DNA from: Pseudomonadota bacterium
Lineage (GTDB): Bacteria > Pseudomonadota > Alphaproteobacteria > Acetobacterales > Acetobacteraceae
Assembly: GCA_021845835.1 (NCBI GenBank)
Contig: JAJZVE010000193.1
Coordinates: forward strand, 1 to 8,025
DNA: 8,025 bases
Direction: 5' to 3'
Shown here: piece after piece, positions 1 to 7,247 of the stretch
Position numbering within the stretch: the stretch's first letter is position 1
How the letters are laid out: the number at the start of each line of letters is the position of its first letter
The notes under the pieces: generated by a model
Database searches by the model: none
What the model saw: only the letters and a program-made list of their open reading frames with translations
Told to the model about the DNA's origin: nothing
Made by a program: the position numbers and the translations under genes

Positions 1-23
1 GATGGCAGGCTTCAGGGTGCGGC

Positions 24-1127
24 ATGGACGAAATCGGGTGCGTGGTCATCGGCGCGGGCGTGGTCGGCACCGCGGTGGCGCGGGCGCTGGCGCAGGCGGG
101 ACGCGAAGTGCTGGTACTGGAGGCTGCCGAAGGCATCGGCACCGGCACCTCCAGCCGCAACAGCGAGGTGATCCACGCCGGCATCTATTACCCCCGCGAC
201 AGCCTGATGGCGCGGCTGTGCGTGCGCGGCAAGCGCCTGCTGTACGATTTCTGCCGCAGCCGCGGCGTTGCCTTCCGCAACTGCGGCAAGCTGATCGTGG
301 CGACCGATGCGGCGGAGATGGCGAAGCTGGACGGCATCCGCGCCGCCGCCGCCGCCAACGGCGTGGACGACCTGCGCCTGCTCACGGCCGTCGAGGCGCG
401 GACGCTGGAACCCGCGCTGGCCTGCACCGCGGCGCTGCTCTCGCCGTCCACCGGGATCGTGGACAGCCACGGCTACATGCTGGCGCTGCAGGGCGAGGCG
501 GGGGCGGCGGGCGCGCTGTTCGCCTTCCGCGCCCCGGTGACCGGCGGGCGTGTCATGCCCCGGGGCGTCGAACTGGACGTGGGCGGGGCGGAGCCGATGG
601 CGCTGCGCGCGCGTCTCGTCGTCAATGCGGCCGGGCTGTCGGCGCCGGCGGTGGCGAGCGGCATCGTCGGGATGCCGCGGCAGATGATCCCGACGCCCTA
701 TTATGCCAAAGGCAACTATTTCGTGCTCGCCGGCCGCAACCCGTTCGGCCGGCTGATCTACCCGGTGCCGGTGCCGGGCGGCCTCGGCGTGCATCTGACC
801 ATCGACCTCGCCGGCCAGGCCCGGTTCGGGCCGGACGTGGAGTGGGTGCCGGCGCCGGATTACACCGTCGATCCGGCCCGGGCGGAGTCGTTCTACGCCG
901 CCATCCGCCGCTACTGGCCCGATCTGGCGGACGGCGCGCTGCAGCCCGGCTATGCCGGGGTACGGCCGAAAATCGTGCCGCCGGCAATTGCGAAACAGGA
1001 TTTCGTAATTCAGGGTCCGGCCGCCCACGGCGTCGCCGGTCTCGTCAATCTGTTCGGGATCGAGAGTCCGGGCCTCACCGCGGCGATCGCGCTGGCGGAG
1101 GCGGTGTGCGAACTGGCCGACGGCTGA
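24..1127 (+). CDS. lhgO: FAD-dependent oxidoreductase, L-2-hydroxyglutarate oxidase (LhgO) family
   Basis: This 367-residue protein belongs to the DAO-type FAD oxidoreductases. Family members oxidise L-2-hydroxyglutarate to 2-oxoglutarate and pass electrons to quinone or oxygen. Visible evidence: an N-terminal Rossmann motif GAGVVG at residues 10-15 with an acidic residue ending strand 2 (VLVLEA, about 29-34); [15 protein letters not shown] at 43-57, the hallmark segment of this family, whose His51 lies near the flavin in relatives; and a C-terminal FAD-contacting stretch [13 protein letters not shown] near 342-354. The length is shorter than E. coli LhgO (about 420) but is commonly seen in alphaproteobacterial relatives. 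The ATG at 24 follows AGGG-like bases 6-7 nt upstream and places the GxGxxG motif at the usual distance from the N-terminus. There is no signal peptide, so it is cytoplasmic or peripherally membrane-bound. The exact substrate is inferred from family motifs; another 2-hydroxyacid or amino acid is possible. Any upstream partner lies outside the window. Confidence 0.82.
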   Translation: MDEIGCVVIGAGVVGTAVARALAQAGREVLVLEAAEGIGTGTSSRNSEVIHAGIYYPRDSLMARLCVRGKRLLYDFCRSRGVAFRNCGKLIVATDAAEMAKLDGIRAAAAANGVDDLRLLTAVEARTLEPALACTAALLSPSTGIVDSHGYMLALQGEAGAAGALFAFRAPVTGGRVMPRGVELDVGGAEPMALRARLVVNAAGLSAPAVASGIVGMPRQMIPTPYYAKGNYFVLAGRNPFGRLIYPVPVPGGLGVHLTIDLAGQARFGPDVEWVPAPDYTVDPARAESFYAAIRRYWPDLADGALQPGYAGVRPKIVPPAIAKQDFVIQGPAAHGVAGLVNLFGIESPGLTAAIALAEAVCELADG

Positions 1128-1152
1128 CCGGCGCTGCCGCACTGGGGTGCCA

Positions 1153-1180
1153 TAAAAAGATCGACAAGTCGGAATTTTTA
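1153..1180. promoter_or_regulatory. 28-bp interrupted dyad in the lhgO-lipoprotein gap
   Basis: Outer arms TAAAAA (1153-1158) and TTTTTA (1175-1180) and an inner palindrome CGACAAGTCG (1162-1171) share exactly the same centre, between 1166 and 1167. The three positions between arms do not match, so 22 of 28 positions pair. It sits in an AT-rich patch of an otherwise GC-rich 108-bp gap, with a TATTAT hexamer at 1179-1184. It could be a repressor operator for the lipoprotein gene. It could also be a weak terminator for lhgO, because it is followed by T-rich sequence, but the central stem is short for that. The symmetry is visible; the function is a guess. Confidence 0.35.
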
Positions 1181-1235
1181 TTATGCCCTGACCGCAGGCA
1201 ATCCCAAGTAGGAACGCAGGCGTCCAGTCAGGCAA

Positions 1236-1460
1236 ATGATGATGACAAAGATTATACAAATCGCCGCAGCGGTCGCGCTTGTCGGAATACTGTCTGGCTG
1301 TGCGGGATTCGGTTCGCCGATGGGCATGTATGGCGGCGACGGCGGCTATGGCGGTGGTCCGGCGTTCTCTCCAGGCTACGGCGGCTTTGGCGGAATGGAG
1401 GGCTTCGGCGGGATGGGCGGCTTCGGTGGCGACGGTGACGGGGACGGCGGCGGCGACTGA
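1236..1460 (+). CDS. small glycine-rich lipoprotein of unknown function
   Basis: A 74-residue protein that I do not recognise as a named family. It starts with a short basic n-region (Lys5), a hydrophobic core of about residues 6-18, and a lipobox LSGC with the lipidated Cys at 22, so it should be exported by Sec, lipidated and cut by signal peptidase II. Ala at +2 argues for outer-membrane sorting rather than inner-membrane retention, if the E. coli rule applies. The mature part of about 53 residues is nearly all Gly with Phe, Tyr, Met and Asp. It contains three copies of a six-residue unit (GGFGGM, EGFGGM, GGFGGD) and ends in an Asp-Gly tail, so it is probably disordered. Three in-frame ATGs (1236, 1239, 1242) are consecutive; AGG at 1230-1232 is best spaced for the second or third, so the true protein may be 1-2 residues shorter. 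It is convergent with the RlpA-like gene. Glycine-rich composition alone can arise by chance in GC-rich DNA, but the clean lipobox argues that the gene is real. Confidence 0.72.
   Translation: MMMTKIIQIAAAVALVGILSGCAGFGSPMGMYGGDGGYGGGPAFSPGYGGFGGMEGFGGMGGFGGDGDGDGGGD
1380..1433 (+). repeat. three tandem 18-bp units inside the lipoprotein gene
   Basis: Units 1380-1397, 1398-1415 and 1416-1433 encode GGFGGM, EGFGGM and GGFGGD. They are in frame and differ mostly at third codon positions, as expected for a short coding repeat under protein-level constraint. Copy number might vary between strains. Confidence 0.6.
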
Positions 1461-1480
1461 CGGGCCGCGTCAGGGTGGAT

Positions 1481-1517
1481 CGGGTAGCGCCCGCTGGCCG
1501 AGGCGGTGCGTTACCCG
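1481..1517. terminator. stem-loop between convergent genes, probable bidirectional terminator
   Basis: CGGGTAGCGC (1481-1490) can pair with GCGTTACCCG (1508-1517) over ten positions, nine Watson-Crick and one G-U. CCGC (1491-1494) then continues the stem with GCGG (1503-1506) across a one-base bulge, leaving an 8-nt loop. It lies between the lipoprotein stop at 1460 and the RlpA-like stop at 1536, which are convergent, so it would face transcription from both sides. Neither side has a clear T-tract, so it may act as a transcript-stabilising hairpin or Rho-assisted end rather than a classical intrinsic terminator. A smaller hairpin, CTGACG/CGTCAG (1457-1462 and 1468-1473), overlaps the lipoprotein stop codon. 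Confidence 0.5.
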
Positions 1518-1535
1518 CTCTCGGTCCGGGCAGCG

Positions 1536-2123
1536 TTACGGGATGTTCGCCGTCGCCAGGGCGGCGGCGGGTGTGGCCGCGCCGGCGCCGAATTTCAGGC
1601 TGCCGTCCGGTTGTGGCACGGTGATCGGAGAGACAATCACCGGCGCGAGGCCCTCCTTGGTGCTCAGCCCGATCGCGTGCGCGGCGTGCGGCGCCAGATC
1701 GACCACGCGCCTGTCCTTGAACGGGCCGCGGTCCTCGATCTTCACATCGATGGATTTGCCGGTTTGCAGATTGGTGACTCTGGCGACCGTGCCGAGCGGC
1801 AGATTCTTGCTGGCCGCAACGTTGTTCTGCGGTTCGTAGCGTTTCCCGTCAGCCATCGTCTTTCCGTCGAAGTCGTGCGCGTAGATCGACGCAGTCCCGG
1901 ATTCCTTGCGCCCGCTGTGATCGTCCACAATGCGGTTGTCGGGCGGCGCCCTGGGCGGTTCCGCGGCAAGTTTTTGCGCCTCCGCCTGCGCAGATGACGA
2001 AATATGAATGGCATCATTCGCCAGAAGCGATGGTGTAGATGCCAGTGGAGCCATAATAAAAACGGCAAATGTACCGATATTGATCAAATATAAAGTGGAT
2101 CGCGAATTTTTCATGTGCGTCAT
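1536..2123 (-). CDS. RlpA-like double-psi beta-barrel septal/cell-wall protein, secreted
   Basis: A 195-residue exported protein. The N-terminus has basic residues (Lys5, Arg8) and a hydrophobic stretch of about residues 11-28, with a plausible signal peptidase I site after Ala35 (SLLA/ND). There is no lipobox Cys. A low-complexity linker (about 42-72) leads to an RlpA-like double-psi barrel from about 75 to 165: GTASIYAHDF at 76-85, LPLGTVARVTNL at 108-119, the hallmark DRGPF at 131-135 and VVDLAPHAA at 140-148. RlpA proteins bind, and in some species cleave, peptidoglycan naked glycan strands at the septum. Unlike E. coli or Pseudomonas RlpA, this one lacks the C-terminal SPOR domain, and the family's usual AAH before the LPxG motif reads AAS (Ser105), as in a known subset. 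Lytic activity is therefore uncertain. The start at 2123 is chosen because GGAGG at 2129-2133 precedes it by 5 nt; an ATG at 2114 is the alternative, and the longer frame up to 2192 lacks a good ribosome-binding site. Confidence 0.82.
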   Translation of the reverse strand: MTHMKNSRSTLYLINIGTFAVFIMAPLASTPSLLANDAIHISSSAQAEAQKLAAEPPRAPPDNRIVDDHSGRKESGTASIYAHDFDGKTMADGKRYEPQNNVAASKNLPLGTVARVTNLQTGKSIDVKIEDRGPFKDRRVVDLAPHAAHAIGLSTKEGLAPVIVSPITVPQPDGSLKFGAGAATPAAALATANIP

Positions 2124-2128
2124 ATGGG

Positions 2129-2133
2129 CCTCC
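2129..2133 (-). promoter_or_regulatory. ribosome-binding site of the RlpA-like gene
   Basis: GGAGG on the minus strand, 5 nt before the ATG whose first base is 2123. It decides between several in-frame ATGs. A TTGACA hexamer lies further upstream on the same strand (2168 down to 2163) and may be a -35 box, but no good -10 hexamer is visible at 16-18 bp spacing. Confidence 0.55.
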
Positions 2134-2211
2134 ATTGCTACGGAGCAAGAGACGCATTGCGGTGTCAAAGGTTTCGTGATTTCCCATGACAAAAGTTTCA
2201 GCGCAAGTTTT

Positions 2212-2223
2212 GTCAGATCTGAC
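2212..2223. promoter_or_regulatory. perfect 12-bp palindrome upstream of the RlpA-like gene
   Basis: GTCAGATCTGAC is a perfect, gapless palindrome about 90 bp upstream of the RlpA-like start, in the 198-bp gap after the macrodomain gene. Gapless symmetry suits a dimeric regulator's operator better than a hairpin. The surrounding gap (2124-2321) holds no convincing gene; its half nearest the RlpA-like start is AT-richer and probably carries that gene's promoter. The regulatory role is inferred. Confidence 0.35.
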
Positions 2224-2321
2224 CCTGGTGTACCCAGCGGTTCCAGGCCGACGCGCGTATGTGGAGCGCCGGGCGGGCGCGGCAGGATGCAGCGGCGACC
2301 GGCGATGCGCTTCGGCCTCGT

Positions 2322-2846
2322 TCATCCCCCCAGGTCTCGTTGCAGCGCCGCCGCATAGGCGGCGTACACCACGTCGCCGAAGGCGGTGAAGATCACCCGT
2401 TCCGGCAGCGCCGATCCGGCCAGGAAGGCGGCCGTCTCGGCGACCGCGATGGCCGCGGCATGGTCCGGCGGATAGCCGTAGATGCCGCAACTGATCGCCG
2501 GAAAGGCGATCGTCCGCACGCCATGTTGCGCGGCGAGCGCGAGGCTGTTGCGGTAGCAGGCGGCGAGCAGCGCCGGCTCCCCCGCATCGCCGCCGTGCCA
2601 GACCGGGCCGACGGTGTGGATGACGTGGCGCGCCTTCAGGCGGTAGCCGCGGGTAATCCGCGCCTCGCCGGTCGGGCAGCCGCCGAGCGTGCGGCACTCG
2701 GCCAGCAGTTCGGGACCGGCGGCACGGTGGATCGCGCCATCGACCCCGCCGCCGCCGCGCAGCGATGCATTGGCGGCGTTGACGATCGCATCCACGTCCA
2801 GCCGCGTGATGTCGGCTGCCATCAGGGTCATGCGGGCGGCGGGCAT
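2322..2846 (-). CDS. ymdB: macrodomain protein, O-acetyl-ADP-ribose deacetylase (YmdB type)
   Basis: A 174-residue stand-alone macrodomain, close to the 177 residues of E. coli YmdB. Family members hydrolyse O-acetyl-ADP-ribose, the sirtuin by-product, and can remove mono-ADP-ribose from proteins. Visible motifs in order: [16 protein letters not shown] at 11-26, with Asn26 matching YmdB Asn25; [15 protein letters not shown] at 31-45, with Asp36 matching the catalytic-site Asp35; CPTGEA at 57-62; [10 protein letters not shown] at 77-86; [12 protein letters not shown] at 115-126, the phosphate-binding loop. The start at 2846 has GGAGG 4 nt upstream and restores the full first beta strand; the alternative ATG at 2831 forms an ATGA overlap with the gntK stop but would shorten that strand. 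The gene overlaps gntK by 19 bp, so it is probably translationally coupled and is the last cistron of the tkt-zwf-gntK operon. The in vivo substrate cannot be told from sequence. Confidence 0.92.
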   Translation of the reverse strand: MPAARMTLMAADITRLDVDAIVNAANASLRGGGGVDGAIHRAAGPELLAECRTLGGCPTGEARITRGYRLKARHVIHTVGPVWHGGDAGEPALLAACYRNSLALAAQHGVRTIAFPAISCGIYGYPPDHAAAIAVAETAAFLAGSALPERVIFTAFGDVVYAAYAAALQRDLGG

Positions 2847-3361
2847 GCATCCTCCAGCGCCGCGAGCACCTGCGCGGCCTGTACCTCGGGCGGTGGACCG
2901 GCATGGACGGCGATGGCGTGCTCCTCCGGCCCCGGCGGCTCCAGCGTTGCCAGTTGGCTCGCGAGCAGGGTCGGCGGCATGAAATGGCCGCGCCGGGCGG
3001 CGAGGCGCGCGCCGAGCAGCGCCTGATCGCCATGGAGGAACACCAGCCGCACGCCGCGCCGGCTGCCGACGATGCGATCCCGATAGGCGCGCCGGAGTGC
3101 CGAACAGGTGACGATGCCGTTCTCGCCGGCCGCCATTCGCGCGTCGATCCAGGCGGCGATGCGGTCGAGCCAGGGCCAGCGGTCGGCGTCGGTCAGCGGC
3201 GTGCCGCCGGCCATTTTGGCGACGTTCTCCGGCGGGTGCAGCGCGTCGCCCTCCTGCAACGGCCAGTGCAGCCGCGCCGCCAGCGCCTCGGCCAGCGTGG
3301 TCTTGCCGCTGCCGGCAACCCCCATGACGACCAGCACGCAGGGGGCGCGCATCACGCTCAC
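2828..3361 (-). CDS. gntK: gluconokinase (ATP:D-gluconate 6-phosphotransferase)
   Basis: A 177-residue cytoplasmic kinase of the GntK/shikimate-kinase-like P-loop family, phosphorylating gluconate to 6-phosphogluconate. The Walker A motif GVAGSGKT is at residues 14-21. The gluconate-kinase signature [14 protein letters not shown] is at 37-50, followed by [14 protein letters not shown] (52-65), [13 protein letters not shown] (84-96) and [14 protein letters not shown] (123-136), all in the expected order. The length is typical of the family. The annotated start is a GTG at 3361 whose first four bases (GTGA) overlap the zwf stop; an ATG three codons later (3352) gives [11 protein letters not shown] and is an equally reasonable start. 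No good Shine-Dalgarno precedes either, which suggests translational coupling to zwf. Its product is the same metabolite reached from Zwf, so the two genes feed one node from gluconate and glucose. Confidence 0.95.
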   Translation of the reverse strand: MSVMRAPCVLVVMGVAGSGKTTLAEALAARLHWPLQEGDALHPPENVAKMAGGTPLTDADRWPWLDRIAAWIDARMAAGENGIVTCSALRRAYRDRIVGSRRGVRLVFLHGDQALLGARLAARRGHFMPPTLLASQLATLEPPGPEEHAIAVHAGPPPEVQAAQVLAALEDACPPPA

Positions 3362-4938
3362 GCGAGCTTCAGCCAGCGCCGGCCATCGCGCGTCAGCAGC
3401 CGGTCGGCCTGCGTCGGGCCGGCGCTGCCGGCGGCATAGGGATGCACCTCGCCGCGGCCTTCGTCCCAGGCGTCCAGCACCGGCTGCACCGCGCGCCAGC
3501 CGGCCTCGATGTTGTCGGCGCGCTGGAACAGCGTGCCGTCGTTGATGAACACGTCATACAGCAGGGTCTCATAGCCGGTGTTGTTGGAGCTGCCGAAATA
3601 GTCGGCGTAGCTGAACTCCATCCGGACGCCGCCCAGATGCACCACCGGGCCGGGCACCTTGGCGCTGAACTGCAGCGACGCGCCCTCGCTCGGCTGGATA
3701 TGCAGGGTCAGGATGTTGGGCGTCAGCCGCTCCACCGGCGTGTCGCGGAACAGCGCATAGGGCGCCTGCTTGAACTGGATTGCGATCTCGGTCCTGCGCG
3801 TGCGCAGGCGCTTGCCGGTGCGGATGTAGAACGGCACCCCGGCCCAGCGCCAGTTGTCGATGAACAGTTTCAGCGCCACGAAGGTCTCGGTGGTCGAGTC
3901 CGGCGCCACGTCCGGTTCCTCGCGATAGCCGCGCAGCTTCTGTCCTTGCAGCGTGCCGGCGGCGTACTGGCCGCGCACCACGCGGGCCTCCGCCTGCGCG
4001 CTGCCGAACGGGTGGATGGCGTCGATCACCTTCGCCTTTTCCGTGCGCACCGCGTCGGCATCGAAGGAGTTCGGCGCCTCCATCGCCGTCATCGCCAGTA
4101 GCTGGAACATGTGGTTCGGCACCATGTCGCGCAGCGCGCCGGTGCGTTCGTAGAAGCGCGCGCGGCCCTCCACGCCGACCGTCTCCGCCGCCGTGATCTG
4201 CACATGGTCGATGTGGTCGCGCTGCCACAGCGGCTCGAAGATGCCGTTGGAGAAGCGCAGCGCCATGATGTTCTGCACCGTCTCCTTGCCAAGGAAATGG
4301 TCGATGCGGAACACCTGCCGCTCGTCCAGCACCTTCAGGATGCGCTGGTTGAGTTCGCGGGCGGAGGCGAGGTCGTGGCCGAACGGCTTTTCGATCACCA
4401 CGCGCCGAAATCCGTCCGGCGTCTCGCGCAGCAGGTTCTCGGCGGCGAGGTGATCGACGATCGGGCCGAAGAAGCGGTCGGCAACCGCCATGTAGAACAC
4501 GCAGTTGCCCTGGCCGCGCTCACGCGCCGTCTCGGTGAGCCGCCAGCCGATCGCCTGGTAGGTGCGCGGGTCCTGCAGGTCGCCCTGGATGTAGGACAGC
4601 CGGTCGCGCAGCCAGGACCACGCCTTTTCGTCCAGTGTGCCGGAGCGGTTGCTGCGCGCGGCGAGGAAGCCGCTGATCGTCTCGTTCTGGTGCTGTCGGA
4701 AGACCTCGTCGGTGCCGTCGAGCCGATCGACGCCGATGATGGCGAAGCCGTCGTCCAGCAGCTTCGCGGCGGCGAGGTTGTAAAGTGCCGGCATCAGCAG
4801 CCGCTTGGTCAGGTCGCCGCCGGCGCCGAAGATCACCAGCGTCGTCGCCGGGGCCCTGGCGGCCCCGGACAGCGACGCCGGATCGCTGGCCAGCGTCCCG
4901 TCGAGCGCCTGTACCGGCGCCGGGGTGTCAGCCGGCAT
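3358..4938 (-). CDS. zwf: glucose-6-phosphate 1-dehydrogenase
   Basis: A 526-residue enzyme oxidising glucose 6-phosphate to 6-phosphogluconolactone with NAD(P)+, the first step of the oxidative pentose-phosphate and Entner-Doudoroff routes. It is slightly longer than the usual 480-510 because of about 30 poorly conserved N-terminal residues. Visible features: nucleotide-binding loop [10 protein letters not shown] at 37-46 (the commoner form is GASGDL); EKPFGHD at 183-189; substrate-binding and catalytic signature [13 protein letters not shown] at 211-223, with Asp213, His214 and Lys218; and VPNHMFQ at 273-279, whose His276 matches the catalytic base of the Leuconostoc enzyme. The C-terminal domain has RTGKRL (373-378), which contacts substrate or cofactor in homologues. 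The start is the ATG at 4938, overlapping the tkt stop by 11 bp; the frame is open further upstream to 5067, but that part is antisense-like, arginine-rich and unrelated to the family. No strong Shine-Dalgarno is adjacent, so coupling to tkt is likely. Confidence 0.96.
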   Translation of the reverse strand: MPADTPAPVQALDGTLASDPASLSGAARAPATTLVIFGAGGDLTKRLLMPALYNLAAAKLLDDGFAIIGVDRLDGTDEVFRQHQNETISGFLAARSNRSGTLDEKAWSWLRDRLSYIQGDLQDPRTYQAIGWRLTETARERGQGNCVFYMAVADRFFGPIVDHLAAENLLRETPDGFRRVVIEKPFGHDLASARELNQRILKVLDERQVFRIDHFLGKETVQNIMALRFSNGIFEPLWQRDHIDHVQITAAETVGVEGRARFYERTGALRDMVPNHMFQLLAMTAMEAPNSFDADAVRTEKAKVIDAIHPFGSAQAEARVVRGQYAAGTLQGQKLRGYREEPDVAPDSTTETFVALKLFIDNWRWAGVPFYIRTGKRLRTRRTEIAIQFKQAPYALFRDTPVERLTPNILTLHIQPSEGASLQFSAKVPGPVVHLGGVRMEFSYADYFGSSNNTGYETLLYDVFINDGTLFQRADNIEAGWRAVQPVLDAWDEGRGEVHPYAAGSAGPTQADRLLTRDGRRWLKLA

Positions 4939-7012
4939 CGCGCACCAGCGCCCGCGCCGCCTCCAGCACCTTCTCCGGCGTGAAGCCGAATTTCCCCAGC
5001 AGCGCGGCGATCGGCGCCGAGGCGCCGAAGCTGTGCATGCCGATGACGCGGCCCTGCGGCCCGACATAGCGGTCCCAGCCGATCACCGCCGCCTGTTCGA
5101 CCGCGAGCCGCGCCGTCACCGCAGGCGGCAGCACGCTGTTGCGGTATTCTTCCGGCTGCCGCTCGAACAGCTCCCACGACGGCATGGAGACGACGCGGGC
5201 GCGGATGCCCTCGCGCGTCAACGCCTCCCATGCGCCGGCCACGAGAGAGAGCTCGCTGCCGGTGGCGATCAGGATGATCTGCGGCGCGCCGCCCGCAGCG
5301 TCCGCCAGGACGTAGGCGCCGCGCGCCACGCCCGATGCGGCGGCGTAGCGGTTGCGGTCCAGCGTCGGCAGCGGCTGGCGACTGAGGATCAGGCAGCACG
5401 GATGTTCCTTCAGTTGCACCACCACGCGCCAGGCTTCGGCGACCTCGTTGGCGTCGCCCGGCCGCAGCACCACCATGCCGGGGATGGCGCGCAGGCCGGC
5501 CAGTTGCTCGATCGGCTGGTGCGTCGGCCCGTCCTCGCCGACGCCGATCGAATCGTGGGTAAAGATGTAGATCACCGGCAGCTCCATGATCGCGGCGAGC
5601 CGCATCGGCGGCTTCATGTAGTCGCTGAAGATCAGGAAGCCGGAGCCGTAGGCGCGCAGGCCGGACAGCGCCATGCCGTTGCAGATCGACCCCATCGCGT
5701 GCTCGCGGATGCCGAAATGCAGGTTGCGCCCGGCGTAGTCCTCGGCCGCGAAGCTGCCGGCGCCCTGGAAGGTCAGGTTCGACTTGGTCGAGGGCGCGAG
5801 GTCGGCGGCGCCGCCGATCAGCCAGGGCAGATGCGGCGCGATCGCGTTCAGCACCTTCTGCGACGAGTCGCGCGAGGCAAGGCCCTTGGCGTCGGCCGGG
5901 AAGCCCGGGATGTCGGCGTCCCAGCCCGCGGGCAGTTCGTGCCGGTTCATCAGGTCGATCTCGCGCGCGAGGTCGGGGTATGCGGCGTGGTAGCGGGCGA
6001 ACATCTCCTGCCACGCGCCGCGCAGCTTCGCGCCGCGGGCGCCGATGCCGTCGGCGAACCGCTGATAGACGCCGTCGGGGACGCGGAACTGCGCGTCCTC
6101 CGGCCAGCCATAGGCGCGCTTGGCGCCGCGGATCTCCTCCTCGCCCAGCGGCTCGCCGTGGGCCGCGGCGGTGTCCTGCTTCTTCGGCGCGCCAAAGCCG
6201 ATATGCGAGCGGACGACGATCAGCGTCGGCCGGTCGGCGATGCCGGCGGCCTCGTCCAGCGCCGCGGCGAAGCGGGCGGTATCGTTGGCGTCCGGCAGTT
6301 CGATGGTGTGCCAGCGATAGGCGCGGAAGCGCGCCGCCACGTCCTCGCCGAACGCGAGCGCGGTGCTGCCCTCGATGGTGATGTGGTTGCTGTCATAGAC
6401 CCACAGCAGATTGGACAGCCGCAGATGGCCGGCGATCGAGGCGGCCTCGTGCGACAGGCCCTCCATCATGTCGCCGTCGCTGGCCAGCACATAGATGCGG
6501 TAGTCGAGCAGCGGGAAGCCCGGCTTGTTGTAGCGCGCCGCCAGCCAGCGCTGCGCCATCGCCATGCCGACCGAGTTGCCGCAGCCCTGGCCGAGCGGGC
6601 CGGTGGTGGTCTCCACGCCCGCGGTCACCCGGTACTCGGGATGGCCCGGTGTCTTGCTGGAGAGCTGGCGGAACTGGCGGATGTCGTCCAGCGAGACCGC
6701 CGGCGCGCCGCGCTGCCCGTGCTCATTCACCGCCTTCACGCCGGCGAGGTGCAGCAGGGCGTAGAGCAGCATGGAGGCGTGACCGCAGGACAGCACGAAG
6801 CGGTCGCGGCCGGGCCAGTTCGGGTTCGCCGGGTCGAAGCGGAGCGCCGTCTGCCAGAGCGTGTAGGCGACCGGGGCAAGCGCCATCGGCGTGCCCGGAT
6901 GGCCCGACTTCGCCTTCTGCACCGCGTCCATCGCCAGCGTGCGGATGGTGTCGATGGCGAGCCGATCGAGGTCGGCGGCTTGCGTCGGGCGGTCGGTGCG
7001 GGTGCTGGTCAT
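4928..7012 (-). CDS. tkt: transketolase
   Basis: A 694-residue thiamine-diphosphate enzyme that moves two-carbon ketol units between pentose, tetrose and hexose phosphates in the non-oxidative pentose-phosphate pathway. Full length for the family. Visible motifs: SGHPGTPM at 36-43 (active-site His38); TTGPLGQG at 136-143; the thiamine-diphosphate/Mg segment SDGDMMEG at 178-185, ending at Asn209 of YDSN, where the usual GDG reads SDG as in one subfamily; LHFGIREHAMG at 431-441 with the cofactor-activating Glu437; THDSIGVGEDGPTHQP at 485-500 (His485, substrate binding); LSRQ at 543-546. The C-terminal transketolase domain runs to the end. The ATG at 7012 is preceded by AGGGG about 6 nt upstream on the minus strand. 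It is the first gene of the operon, so its upstream gap should hold the operon promoter. Confidence 0.97.
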   Translation of the reverse strand: MTSTRTDRPTQAADLDRLAIDTIRTLAMDAVQKAKSGHPGTPMALAPVAYTLWQTALRFDPANPNWPGRDRFVLSCGHASMLLYALLHLAGVKAVNEHGQRGAPAVSLDDIRQFRQLSSKTPGHPEYRVTAGVETTTGPLGQGCGNSVGMAMAQRWLAARYNKPGFPLLDYRIYVLASDGDMMEGLSHEAASIAGHLRLSNLLWVYDSNHITIEGSTALAFGEDVAARFRAYRWHTIELPDANDTARFAAALDEAAGIADRPTLIVVRSHIGFGAPKKQDTAAAHGEPLGEEEIRGAKRAYGWPEDAQFRVPDGVYQRFADGIGARGAKLRGAWQEMFARYHAAYPDLAREIDLMNRHELPAGWDADIPGFPADAKGLASRDSSQKVLNAIAPHLPWLIGGAADLAPSTKSNLTFQGAGSFAAEDYAGRNLHFGIREHAMGSICNGMALSGLRAYGSGFLIFSDYMKPPMRLAAIMELPVIYIFTHDSIGVGEDGPTHQPIEQLAGLRAIPGMVVLRPGDANEVAEAWRVVVQLKEHPCCLILSRQPLPTLDRNRYAAASGVARGAYVLADAAGGAPQIILIATGSELSLVAGAWEALTREGIRARVVSMPSWELFERQPEEYRNSVLPPAVTARLAVEQAAVIGWDRYVGPQGRVIGMHSFGASAPIAALLGKFGFTPEKVLEAARALVRDAG

Positions 7013-7184
7013 GGGGGTCCCCTGCTGCGTGCTCGGGACATTCTACGCGGTCGCGCGGGGATCGGCTGCCCCCCATTCCGCCCCGCCGCCGCCGGCATGC
7101 CAGCGCAGTCACAGCAACGTCCGGCATAATTAAATCGCAACAATCGCGCTGCACGATCTGATTACCCGCGCCTTAAATCACACG

Positions 7185-7215
7185 CCCGTGAGCACATTTC
7201 GGGTTCCCTCACGGG
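7185..7215. promoter_or_regulatory. inverted repeat CCCGTGAG / CTCACGGG
   Basis: Perfect 8-bp arms at 7185-7192 and 7208-7215 with a 15-nt spacer. The centre is about 92 bp upstream of the GH16-like start. A further CGTGAG copy lies at 7274-7279, just before that gene's ribosome-binding site. The arrangement fits either a two-half-site operator or a leader hairpin; the sequence does not decide. Confidence 0.4.
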
Positions 7216-7247
7216 ATTGTGCGCCGCTACGAACCGCTTTGCCGACC

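Noticed and set aside
178..185. Loss of function in transketolase from the SDG instead of GDG cofactor motif (protein residues 178-185; these are not base coordinates)
   Set aside because: The Asp and downstream Asn209 are kept, all other active-site motifs are intact, and SDGDMMEG occurs in a known transketolase subfamily.
12..1259. A 415-codon minus-strand frame opposite lhgO
   Set aside because: Antisense shadow of a recognisable gene; its composition (His, Arg, Ala) is typical of GC-rich antisense frames and no domain is visible.
2..1438. A 478-codon plus-strand frame covering the lhgO region and the lipoprotein
   Set aside because: It overlaps lhgO in another frame, is Arg/Gly-rich low-complexity sequence, and shows no family motifs.
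2163..2168. TTGACA as a sigma-70 -35 box for the RlpA-like gene
   Set aside because: No acceptable -10 hexamer is found at 16-18 bp spacing, so I did not call a promoter.
2124..2192. N-terminal extension of the RlpA-like protein to an ATG at 2192
   Set aside because: It would place 23 polar, cysteine-containing residues before the signal peptide. The GGAGG site favours the ATG at 2123.
2014..3033. A 339-codon minus-strand frame overlapping the macrodomain and gntK genes
   Set aside because: It covers two clearly recognised genes in the wrong frame and has low-complexity Arg/Ala/Pro composition.
4939..5067. N-terminal extension of zwf to an upstream ATG
   Set aside because: The extra 43 residues are Arg/Ser/Cys-rich and lie inside the tkt coding sequence; the family does not need them and the ATG at 4938 gives a normal protein.
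4805..7129. A 774-codon open frame on the plus strand antisense to tkt and zwf
   Set aside because: It is the mirror of two certain genes in very GC-rich DNA. Its translation is His/Arg/Ala-rich without recognisable motifs, and it would span two unrelated genes.
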